Of a stretch of 64,000 nt of DNA, positions 34,574 through 44,518 are shown piece by piece. The position numbers and the translations under genes are program-made. The DNA comes from Carnegiea gigantea (lineage: Eukaryota; Streptophyta; Magnoliopsida; Caryophyllales; Cactaceae). A model generated the notes under the pieces. The model searched no databases. It was not told the origin of the DNA and was given only the letters and a program-made list of their open reading frames with translations. The stretch lies in contig JAKOGI010000026.1 of assembly GCA_029747015.1 (NCBI GenBank), positions 843,317 to 907,316 of the forward strand. Direction: 5' to 3'. Within the stretch, counting starts at the first letter, position 1, and each line of letters starts with the position of its first letter.

Positions 34574-35982
34574 ATGGCAATTTTCCATTTTCCCCAATGT
34601 GAGCAAGAACTATTTTACCGTTATTGGGATCGTTTACATGCTTATCTTGCTCAATGTGCTTCTTGTGGATGTTTATATGGGAAATGGAAATATTGCATGT
34701 TGTTGATGAGGGTGTGAATTGTGAGACCCGTGCTCTTTTGGAGCATTAGGATTTCTATGCTCGAAATGTTGATGAAGCTTGGGAATTACTTGAGTGGTTG
34801 GCTTGGGATACTTATGAATTTGAAACTAGTTGTTCTGATTCTTGTACCCCACCCCCTTGCATCCCTAATTATGCCCCTCCTGTGTGCGAAATTTGCCATT
34901 GTTCTGACCACGCCAGTACTTCTTGTCCCTATCATATTTCTAATGAAGGCTTTGCTAGATTTAGCAATATGATAGAGACAATGAATAAGCAACAAGTTGA
35001 GTTTGCTGAGTTTGTTAATAAAATGCGGGAGTATGACCTATCACCCGAGATTGACCCTAGTTCTAGTGCTCCTAGACTTGATGTCAACCTGTGTGATGAT
35101 GGTGCGTCTTTACCACCTCTAGAGTCCGGACTAGAGGACGTACTTGACCCTCCCTTGACCACTTCACTCACTGTTGCTTCATCCTTTCCTAATACCCTTT
35201 GGGACAACACTGCGCTTATCATGACCTTTCCTGATACACCTTCCCCTTTAGCTCAGTCGACGGAGTTCGAGGTAGGTGAGACCTTTGGCGTTAGCGCTAG
35301 TGTTGAGGAGGATGATACTTGGTCTGAGTCCGACAATGCTTCTATTGAGGTGCATACTTTTTATGGGACTCCCGCAGGGACTTCATGCATGGATGTTGTA
35401 GTTGCAGGGCCAACTAGTCCTGATTTTGTTGATAATATATCCCCCACCTCTCTTGATACATCCCATGCTTCCTATTCATGTTCACCACCCTCCCATTCCC
35501 CTAAGTGTTGTGATTTGTCGCTTATCGATCCTCTTGTGATACTTGAGGAGAACGAGGCTGCCTGCCGTAAGTCTCTAGGTACTTTTAGAGGGTATGACCC
35601 CCTCCTTGATCCTTCTCGTCCGTACCTAGAGGGCATGTCTGGAGAAATCGCATTGACTATTGCATTTGATTTTTCTGCTGATTTCTCACAGGTATTTGGT
35701 GAGTTTAAGAGGGCACTAACTTTGTTTGCTCCATCTTTACCAGTGTTCCCTTACTCACACCATTCCGAGCTACATGCAGCTATGCATGATAAGCTCCTGA
35801 GAGATTTGACTGCATCCGAGCTGACGACTCGCATCTTGAGCGGCAAGGAGTGGCTGATGCTCCTTAAGTCGTCATGGAATAGTTCGGGTACATTCAATAC
35901 CCGACCTGGTGTAATCGTTCTCACTCTCTTCCCCCCTTCTTTTTATTTTTCTTTTTTGTTTTTGTTTAGTTGTGAATATTAG
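34574..35982 (+). pseudogene. retrotransposon gag-like ORF of element A, one frameshift and one nonsense codon
   Basis: It starts at the ATG 34574: MAIFHFPQCEQELFYRYWDR. This matches the retrotransposon gag segment found in Athila-type elements. A frame change near 34700 and a TAG near 34748 (in place of a likely Trp) separate it from the long frame that runs from 34798 to 35982 (394 codons). That frame has a perfect CX2CX4HX4C zinc knuckle, CEICHCSDHASTSC, at its residues 30-43. A Ser/Pro/Asp-rich acidic linker and a folded-looking C-terminal part (ALTLFAPSLPVFPYSHHSEL) follow. Nothing resembling protease or pol comes after it. Confidence 0.8.
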
Positions 35983-37466
35983 GGTTGTGTTTTCGGTTGG
36001 TGATCATCTTGTGTTGAAATGTGAATGTTGTTGAGCCATTGATGGCTATGATCACCATTTTCGTATTTTTGTGAATATTTATTGTGTTGTGATTGGTGGT
36101 GTCGCTGGGTTGGTATATATTTGTTTTTGGTGGTGCTAGCTTTGTATATACGTTTGATCTAGTTGATTGATTTGGGTAAGATTGTGTTTTCGGGGAGTGA
36201 GGTAGCCTGCGTTTATATTGTGCAGGTTTGGTGTCATTATGTGTGATTATTTTGTTTTGTGTGCCTTGTGTTTGACTTTTCTTTTCTTTTATTTTTGTAT
36301 ATTTTTGTGTGTTGGTGATGACTCGCGGCTCCCAATGAGGACATTGTGAGATTTAGGTGTGGGGGTGGGGTCATCTCCCCTTTTTCTTCTTATTTTTGTG
36401 AAATTTTTTAATTTTTGTGTAAATTTTTCAATTTTTCTCCTTTTTGTATAATTTTTCTTTTTCTTTTTGCATTTAGGGGAGTTTTGTACTATTTTGATCA
36501 GCTTTGATCTTCGGTACCTTGACTATTAGCTCGTATATAAGTATAATGTGCATGATAGATATCCATCCCCAGTCTGTCATTCTAGACCTCAATTCTAACC
36601 CCAACAGTCCATCGTAATTTTGTAATCCAGTCCTGAATTCATGTATTGTCATCATCCTGAATTCTTAGTCTTTCACGATCGACTCTCCCACTGTCTACTG
36701 CACAGTTCCCTTTATATGCGCTGGCATCCCCTTTTTCCAAAACAAAAGCAAAAACAAACAAATTCAAGCGCTACTGGGTGTATCCCTTTGAGGCGTGACA
36801 TGAGTTTGTAATGAAAAAAAAATAATGGAAAAGAAAAACAAGTGGGGAAGAAAAGAGTTGGAAATGACAAGTACCCCTTTGAGGCATGCGCTACTGGGTG
36901 TTACCCTTTGAGGCAATACTGTTACTGGGGAAGCTTGCTTTCCATGCTAGCCATTCGAAAAGGTAGCTTGTGTCAGCTGCGTGGGATTGAGTTTGGTTTT
37001 GGTAGGCTTAGTTTTAGGGTGATGATACACTTGCACACAGGCACCAGGATGGATTCATTATTTTCATGCGTCGTGGGGTGAAAAGCTGATATCTGAATGC
37101 CATTCTTTGGGATGATGTATCCTGAAATGCATATAATGCTTGTGTACAGACTGATATTTGAGCTACTAGGTGGTTTTGGTTGATCCAAACGTGTACAGTT
37201 CACCCTGATGTTTATATTGTGTTTTGTCATTTTTATTTTTCAATTTTAGTTTCTCTTTTCTTTGTTTTTCCTTTTTGAGATTTTGTGGGTATATCTTCTG
37301 CAAACCCTCACGAGACCTTACTCGTCCACTTGGGGTAACCAAGGGGTTTAAAGGGCTTGTTGCATACGCTAAATGCAACCGTGATTCCTACGAAAGTGAG
37401 TTAGTTGTTTACTTTAGTTTTTCTTTTATTTTGCTCGAGGACGAGCAAAAGATAGGTGTGGGGGTG
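35983..37466 (+). other. noncoding 3' internal region of element A with polypurine tract
   Basis: T-rich, noncoding DNA. From 36371 on it forms the left arm of the large palindrome. A polypurine tract (gataggtgtgggggtg, about 37451-37466) immediately precedes the second LTR A at 37467. The sequence ctcgaggacgagcaaaagat just before it is the usual context of the PPT in this element group. Confidence 0.75.
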
Positions 37467-37629
37467 TGTTGAATGGTAAATTTACCCATTTTACATGCCT
37501 CTTTCACCTACTTTTTGATCGTATAATAACTTAATTTATAGGATTTTACCTTGTTTTATTTATGTTTTGTAGGAAATAACTCTAAATCAAACAAACGCTG
37601 CGGAAAGGGACGAAGATGGGACAAAACGA
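36371..37629 (+). repeat. left arm of a 1.26-kb near-perfect inverted repeat
   Basis: It is the reverse complement of 37863-39127 with only scattered mismatches (for example six residue changes between the 60-codon frames 36655-36473 on the - strand and 38843-39025 on the + strand). It covers the 3' internal region, PPT and first 163 bp of LTR A. The spacer is 233 bp. Confidence 0.93.
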
Positions 37630-37871
37630 TGAAAATCAGCGAAAACGGGCGAGAACAGCAGCGAAGGACGGTGCACGGCCGACCTGCAGGTCGGCACGAC
37701 CGTGCACCGGTGGCCGAAGCCACGCATGGCCAGACGCACGGCCGTGCGTTCTGACCGTGCGTGGTGGCGCACGGGTGGCCGTGCGTCCAGGCACGGCCGT
37801 GCGTCGGGCCTGGGTTTCGCGATTTAAGCCCATTTCGGGCGTCTGTCGAGGGGGTTTTTCATTCGTTTTGT
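37467..37871 (+). repeat. partial LTR A (first 405 bp), direct orientation
   Basis: It starts TGTTGAATGG and is colinear with 33038-33442 with few substitutions. It is cut at the shared string cgttttgtc, where the sequence switches into the inverted copy. Confidence 0.9.
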
Positions 37872-39127
37872 CCCATCTTCGTCCCTTTCCACAGCGTTTG
37901 TTTGATTTAGAGTTATTTCCTACAAAACATAAATAAAACAAGGTAAAATCCTATAAATTAAGTTATTATACGATCAAAAAGTAGGTGAAAGAGGCACGTA
38001 AAATGGGTAAATTTACCGTTCAACACACCCCCACACCTATCTTTTGCTCGTCCTCGAGCAAAATAAAAGAAAAACTAAAGTAAACAACTAACTCACTTTC
38101 GTAGGAATTACGGTTGCATTTAGCATATGCAACAAGCCCTTTAAACCCCTTGGTTACCCCAAGTGGACGAGTAAGGTCTCGTGAGGGTTTGCAGAAGATA
38201 TACCCACAAAATCTCAAAAAGAAAAAACAAAGAAAAGAGAAACAAAAATTGAAAAATAAAAATGATCAAAACACAATATAAACATCAGGGTGAACTGTAC
38301 ACGTTCGGATCAACCAAAACCACCTAGTAGCTCAAATATCAGTCTGTACACAAGCATTATATGCATTTCAGGACACATCATCCCAAAGAATGGCATTCAG
38401 ATATCAGCTTTTCACCCCACGACGCATGAAAATAATGAATCCATCCTGGTGCCTGTGTGCAAGTGTATCATCACCCTAAAATTAAGCCTACCAAAACCAA
38501 ACTCAATCCCACGCAACTGACACAAGCTACCTTTTCGAATGGCTAGCGTGGAAAGCAAGCTTCCCAGTAGCAGTATTGCCTCAAAGGGTAACACCCAGTA
38601 GCGCATGCCTCAAAGGGGTACTTGTCATTTCCAACTCTTTTCTTCCCCACTTTCTTTTCTTTTCCATTATTATTTTTTTTCATTACAAACTCATGTCACG
38701 CCTCAAAGGGATGCACCCAGTGGCGCTTGAATTTGTTTTTTTTTTTTTGCTTTTGTTTTGGAAAAAGGGGGTGCCAGCGCATATAAAGGGAACTGTGCAG
38801 TAGACAGTGGGAGAGTCGATCGTGAAAGACTAAGAATTCAGGATGATGACAATACATGAATTCAGGACTGAATTACAAAATTACGATAGACTGTTGGGGT
38901 TAGAATTGAGGTCTAGAACGACAGACTGGGGATGGATATCTATCATGCATATTATACTTATATACGAGCTAATAGTCAAGGGACCGAAGATCAAAGCTGA
39001 TCAAAATAGTACAAAACTCCCCTAAATGCAAAAAGAAAAGGAAAAATTATACAAAAAGGAGAAAAATTGAAAAATTTACACAAAAATGAAAAATTTTCAC
39101 AAAAATAAGAAGAAAAAGGGGAGATGA
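37863..39127 (-). repeat. right arm of the inverted repeat: inverted partial LTR A and internal region
   Basis: On the - strand it reads LTR A start (38025 down to 37863), preceded by the PPT and 3' internal region (38026-39127). It ends at ggggagatga (39118-39127). The matching point in the left arm is tcatctcccc at 36371. Confidence 0.93.
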
Positions 39128-39825
39128 TTAGGGCGAGTGAACTTTTCATGATTTGGCCGGCCTTGCATCGCCAGGCCGTCAACACTGGCGCCTTTATTGC
39201 CGACCACCTGCACGAACATGCTAAATCCTCTAAGGTGGTCCTTAGTGATGGCGGTATCATCACCGCCTTAGCCAAAGCCTTGGGCTATGCCGCCCAGATC
39301 GCCTCCTTGCCCATTCTCCATCAGCCCGGCCGTCTGGACTTAGCCACATGTCTTAACATGAAACTATTCACCACTCATGGTGGAGGTCCGTTGTGGCTCA
39401 ACCACCACGGCCGGGCACTTTTTCCCTTCCCCAACCAGCCCAGGACCACTGTTACCAACCATGAGAACCTCATCTATGACGATGAGGCGGCCGGTGAGGC
39501 TGGGGCCCATTCTGATGACGGCAGCGACCATGGGTCCACTGACGATGCCGAGGCTCTCCCTCGGGCTCGCGGTGGTTCGCGGCGTCCCCCTAGCCCTCCT
39601 GCCGCCGGCCTCTCTCATCCATCACACCCTTCACCTGCCGGCGCTATGAGTCCTTCGGTCCTTCAGACGGTTTTAGACCGTCTCGACCAGTTACATGTCC
39701 AGAACCAGGAAATCCTTCGCAACCAGCAACACATGACCCACCTGGTTCACTATGCTTATGAGACTCACAACTGGCCTTATCCGCCCCCTGATTGGCGGCC
39801 GCACGGATCCCCCGGGCCTTCTTGA
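39124..39825 (+). CDS. Athila-type retroelement ORF fragment (233 aa)
   Basis: The open frame reads MIWPALHRQAVNTGAFIADH, then SDGGIITALAKALGY, then an acidic and Pro/Ser-rich linker and a C-terminal coil (VLDRLDQLHVQNQEILRNQQ). The 'GGIITALAKALG' block is typical of Athila ORF1 / plant-transposon-protein domains. The reading frame opens right at the palindrome junction: its ATG overlaps the inverted arm. The N-terminus is therefore probably missing and the present start is accidental. GC content (well over half) contrasts with the surrounding DNA. Confidence 0.65.
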   Translation: MIRASELFMIWPALHRQAVNTGAFIADHLHEHAKSSKVVLSDGGIITALAKALGYAAQIASLPILHQPGRLDLATCLNMKLFTTHGGGPLWLNHHGRALFPFPNQPRTTVTNHENLIYDDEAAGEAGAHSDDGSDHGSTDDAEALPRARGGSRRPPSPPAAGLSHPSHPSPAGAMSPSVLQTVLDRLDQLHVQNQEILRNQQHMTHLVHYAYETHNWPYPPPDWRPHGSPGPS

Positions 39826-41622
39826 TTGCCCTTCCCTTCTACCCCCCCTTTCTTTTCATTGAGGACAATGACCGCCTCAAGTAGGGGGGAGCGCGAGTCC
39901 GCTGCTCCGCTGCTTGTATATAGGTTGTTACATTTTCATTTTTCTTTTATTTTTCTTTTCACTTCTTTTGCATCTAGAGCATGTAGCTATATTTTGTGTT
40001 TTCATTTTCCTTTCCCGCATGCATATAGCGTAGTGCATTTAGCATAGGTACTTGCATCGCACGGGGGACTTGGAGAGTTGGATGCGCTCAAGCCCACGAG
40101 GTAATCTCTATTTCTTCCTCTTTTCCTTTTTCGCTTGTGTTTTTATTGTTTTCGTAGCTAGTTTTACGTTTTTCATTCGCAAAAAAAAAAAAAAAACCCC
40201 TCTTATGATGATAGTCAAGGCAACAAGGATCAGTTGGGTGATATGGTTGTGTACACTGGTGGATTCTTTTATGGTAAAATGCTTTTGGCTGATGCTTTGA
40301 GAAGCGTTTTGACCCCAGTGCTTGGTTCGCTTTCCTATTTGCCATTGACACCCTCCCTCATGACTGACCATTTCATCTACGTAGGACATCTTTTGGGATC
40401 AGTTGTGGTGTTTGGTAGTATAACCCGTGAGACTTTGAGCCTATAGACTAATCATCACTTTAGTCTCATATTCCTTTCATGTGTGTCTCTTCTACGATTA
40501 CATTTCTAGAACTTGTTGGGATTCTCTTTAAAATCGCATTTTAGCGTGTGCATAACGATGAAATGATAGAGGCATTCGTTTGTCTATCTTTTTAGCTACA
40601 TAGCCAAATTGCCACCTGCGATATCATGCTTGCCCTTTGCTTACCCCTTTGAGCCTTATCTATTTTTGTTGTGACCCTCTAATTGCAAGCTTTTGGCCTA
40701 AACACATCTCCTACCTTTACGCCAAAGCTAGTAGAGCAACACTTCACTTTTGTGGGAGGTTTTTGGATATTGATTGTGGTTATTTTGGCTTGTGCTGGGG
40801 TTATATTATGTTGTCTACTCGGGAATCTTGCCTATATTGTTCTTATACATGTCACTCACTTATTTTCTTACCCCCCCTTTCAAAAAAAATATATATAAAA
40901 AAAATCAAAAATCAAAACAAAAAGAAAAAAAAAAAGAGAAAAAATGGGGGGGAGGAAAAAAAAATAAAGACGTTTGGCATGATTCGTTTAGTGCTTTCCC
41001 GAATGGTCCCTGGGGTTTAGAGCGTGTTTGTACTCATATTGAGAGTGTAATGTAATTTGTTTAAGTGTTGGCTGCTCACTAGCTATTGGCTTTTTAGCTC
41101 CACATTTCCTAAATCATTTGTCCCTCTCTCACCTATACCCTTAGCCCCATTTCAACCCCCTAAAGTCCTCTTGATCATTGTCATGCATTATGCGTCTTCG
41201 CGGTGGAGAATTGAGAACCCTACCAAGCCTATGGTAGATTGTTTTAGTGGAAGAGAGTTTAGCGAACCACTTTACATCATAAACACATGCAAGGGAGTGC
41301 ACTTATAATTACCCTTTTCTATGAGATTCACTACCACACCTTCTGACCCACTACTTACTTGGATGTGTTTTGATTTGGGGGGGCGATATGGTTTGATGGG
41401 ATGTTGATTTGAGCACGTGGCCTTCCTAGCGCTTTCAAATGAATTTGAAAACTGAATTTATGCCTCAAACTACTCCACCAGTTGTGCACATCAATGTTTG
41501 CTCTGCCTGACTCTTTGTTCGCCTTGCCTGAGGAGGTGGATAGTTCAGGTTTTTAACTTCCTCTCGATCTACTCATGTTTCGATCTTGCTTGGGGACAAG
41601 CAAGCGCTAAGTAGGGAGGAGT
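39128..41622 (+). mobile_element. internal region of element B
   Basis: Unrelated to element A's 3' internal region. It contains one ORF (39124-39825, starting 4 bases before the junction) followed by about 1.8 kb of noncoding, T-rich DNA with an A-tract near 40183-40196 and A-rich tracts near 40870-40970. It ends with a purine tract (gtagggaggagt, 41611-41622) directly before LTR B. The string ttggggacaagcaag before the PPT is the usual context in this group. Confidence 0.7.
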
Positions 41623-42999
41623 TGATAAACCTCAAATTTGACCCACTTTCGACCCTGATTCTTCCTTTTTTTTCCCGATAATCTTTCGATTAATCTTAGC
41701 AAAAAGGGAGTTGAATATGCGTTCTTGACCTGTTATGGACTCATTTGCCATATTTCTTGATCTGCAGGTCTAAGGTCTAGAAAGTGGGAGTTTTGCACGA
41801 GTTTTACCAAAAATGACGCTCTGGGATCAAATTCTGACATGAATGAAGCGTCGATGAAGCCCGAGAGGACCATTTAGAGGCGCACGGCTGGCTGCAGGTC
41901 ACGCACGGTCTGTTGCAGGTTACGCACGGCCGTGCCTCGAAGGCAGAAGATGCGCACCACCGTGCGTCCTGACCGTGCGTGTCAACCGTGCATTATCCTG
42001 AGACGCACGGGTCCCCGTGCGTAGTACGCACGACCGTGCGTCATTAGATTTTGCGCGATTTAATTACTTTCGCGAGGCAGTTATTAGGGGAAGGTCTGAT
42101 TTTATTTTTCCAGTCGGGCTTTCTTTTCTCTCTCTCTCGAAGGGGCGACTCTAGGGTTAGGTTTGATTTCATTTTGTTGTTCAATTCAAGATTTTGGTTT
42201 GGATTCAATTATTGCTTTCGGTATATTGTTGCTACAGATTGGTACACTCTTGAACCCTTCTTTTATTCGTTGTAATTCAAGTTTCTTATTTCTTCGCATG
42301 TTATCATTATTGATTGAAGTTGAGATTAGAATCATGTTTAGCGGCTAAGTTCCTTAATCTTGGATTGGGTGCAGCCTCTATAATGTGAATTGGATATCGA
42401 TTCTAGGTTTTTGTGAATTCTGCCTAAAGTATTATTGGATTCTCACTTAGCACGCCAGGTGTTCGATGAATTGCCTGAGAAGGCTTATTCATGTTCTTAA
42501 TTAGGGTTTAGGAGACTAATGAGAGTTGGGTCCTTTACCTAGAGCGGCTTTGCGAGCGATTGTAAATCTTAACATGAGAATAGTTAGGATTTCAATTGGA
42601 AATTGAGATTACATGATCTTGTGGTTTTGTTATTCTAGTTTCATGAGAATAGATAATTAGGATAATTCAATCAGTCTGATGACCTTCGAGAGAAGGCGCA
42701 GATGCTCTTAATTGGTAATTATTCCATTTCAATTGTTCCGCAGGCAGATTCACATTACCTAAGTTTTCTTCCCAATGAACGTCATAGTGTGGTGAACCCC
42801 AATCCAGGATTCTTCTCATAATTTGATATAAACCTAATAGAATTAGAATCAGTTCACCCAATTCACCAGACCTAGCCTAGATTAAGTGTCACAGATTGCC
42901 TCGGTGATTGAAACCAAGTTCCCTGCGAATACGACCCGTACTTGCCTTTGCTGGCTACAACCGGCACCGTGCACTTGCGGTTTATTAAAACGATTAACA
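41623..42999 (+). repeat. 3' LTR, family B (about 1377 bp)
   Basis: It begins TGATAAACC after the purine tract and ends ACGATTAACA, directly before TSD CCCTC at 43000-43004. It is related to LTR A: both carry a GC-rich block of cacggccgtgcg motifs (41880-42040 here), a gtgttcgatgaa..tgcctgaga module (42470-42482 here, about 33924-33943 in A) and similar 3' ends around 'ttccctgcg'. Overall the sequences differ strongly. Confidence 0.8.
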
Positions 43000-43004
43000 C
43001 CCTC

Positions 43005-44513
43005 CAACAAGTGTAATCAAGAACTACAACCCCAAACCTTCTCATTAGAGTTTTCTACATTATCCCCTTATCCATATTAGGATTGTCTTTGAAATCATCC
43101 AGCAGCTTAGATGCAGCCCATCTAGATGAGACATTCATATTAAACTGAGTATTAGGACACTTGTGACCCTCAGGTAAGGACCTAATTATCCAAGTACACT
43201 TGTCCACAAGCACAATTGCATGATTTTTGAATGGACAGTCATTGTATCTACTTCTAGTGTTCTTGATTTTCCTTAAAGTAATAACGTGTTGAATACAGTA
43301 ATCCTTCATCACATTCAATAATTCCTCTTTACTTGTGAAGATATCACCAACAGTTAGGCTCACCTTCCCATCCCTATTTCTAGTCCACAACTTGTCTTGC
43401 CCGAATAGCTTAGCCATTTTATTGAAAATAAGTAAATCCTCACCAATGTCATCGCTAATATTTCCATGTCCTAAGGTAATACGCAACTGAGTGGAAATCT
43501 CTAAATCAACATCATCTAATGACTCATTTTCAAGCTATAAATCATATTCTCATCCAATGAGAAGTTTTCGGACTCCTCATATCCATCTGATTGACACTCC
43601 CTTAAGTTACTATCCTCCCTGTCATCATAGTCATTCCCTTTATCATCTGCTAGCCCTAAATTATCCTCCACATCATTATCAAATACATCAACCTCTGCAA
43701 TTTATGGTTGGCATAATGAATGCACATCAAAATCATGAAACGCTAATAAATCAATCCTCACTGTCCCCAAATCAAAGTCTTCCCTTGATTTTGAAGCACC
43801 AATAGTTGCAATTTTCCTCTTTGAAGGGTTAGGGGTAGTTTGCAATCTATTTAGAGGCCTTCTAAGGTTGCATATTTACTGGAAAGGGCTATTTTGTGCA
43901 TGTACGTATTAGGAAGGACTTGTTGTAAGGGTAGAATTTGGAGAATTAGGGGTTGTAGGGATAGTTTGAGATTGAGTTGAAGGTCTTCTAGGGTTGCAGA
44001 TTTACTAGAAGGAGTTGTTCTCTGCAGGTATAGGTTAGGGAGGACTTCTTGCAAGGGTTGAAGTTGAAAAATTAGGATTTTGATGGGTAGTTTGAGATCT
44101 AGTTGAAGGCCTTCTAGGGATATTAAAAGAAGCTATAGCTTGGGAGGTTGGATAGGTAACAGGTTGGGAAGCCATAGGTTGGGAGGACATTCTCCGAGAA
44201 GGTGAGGCTGGGCTTTTTGCAGTAGGAATTGAGTTTAGTAAGGGAGTAACTTTTAAGAAATAAGAACTTTTGGATCTTGTTAAATTGCAGTATAGGCCCT
44301 CATCAATTTGTAATGGAGTTATAGGCTGCTTTACTTCCCTTGGTCTGGGTCTCTTAATTGGCAACTTATTAGATCTATTTGTAGTGGTTAAAGATATTTG
44401 GATTGGGTTTTTGAAGAGTCTCTACTTGGAATCACATTCTTAGCAGAAGGGGTAACTATCAAATTGTCAGCCTATGTCCTAACTTCATTAAATACAAGCT
44501 GAGTGTCATATTG
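43005..44513 (-). pseudogene. MULE transposase MuDR DNA-binding domain and low-complexity N-terminal region
   Basis: The - strand frame 43486-43055 encodes the MuDR domain: VGDIFTSKEELLNVMKDYC, then 'CTWIIRSLPEGHKCPNTQ' and SSRWAASKLLDDFKDNPNMD. It then continues KTLMRRFGVVVLDYTCW up to the insertion point at 43004. The preceding part (44364-43851) is Pro/Ser/Thr-rich and built on a tandem repeat of about 125 bp. At the insertion point the frame joins exactly to RARKLM of the piece ending at 33037. Confidence 0.85.
43856..44120. repeat. tandem repeat, about 125-bp units, about 2.2 copies
   Basis: The block ggccttctagggttgcagat recurs at about 43857, 43985 and 44108 with matching 'gcaggtataggttagg-aggactt' following. 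It encodes the repetitive N-terminal part of the MULE transposase on the - strand. Confidence 0.75.
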
Positions 44514-44518
44514 GGCTT

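Larger units (their letters stand above)
33038..42999 (+). mobile_element. chimeric, rearranged non-autonomous LTR retroelement (9962 bp) inserted in the MULE
   Basis: One pair of 5-bp TSDs (CCCTC) encloses the whole unit. The left end is an LTR of family A (TGTTGAACGG..CTGCAACA) and the right end an LTR of a related but different family B (TGATAAACC..GATTAACA). The order inside is LTR A, PBS, gag-like ORF, noncoding 3' internal region with PPT, partial LTR A, inverted partial LTR A, inverted 3' internal region of A, an Athila-type ORF, noncoding DNA, PPT, LTR B. No protease, RT or integrase is present, so it depended on another element. It resembles Athila-group LARD/TR-GAG elements. Confidence 0.8.

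Noticed and set aside
43010..43014. agtgt as right flank if LTR B were taken to end at CCTCCAACA (43009)
   Set aside because: It does not match the left flank. Ending LTR B at GATTAACA (42999) gives TSD CCCTC on both sides and restores the MULE reading frame.
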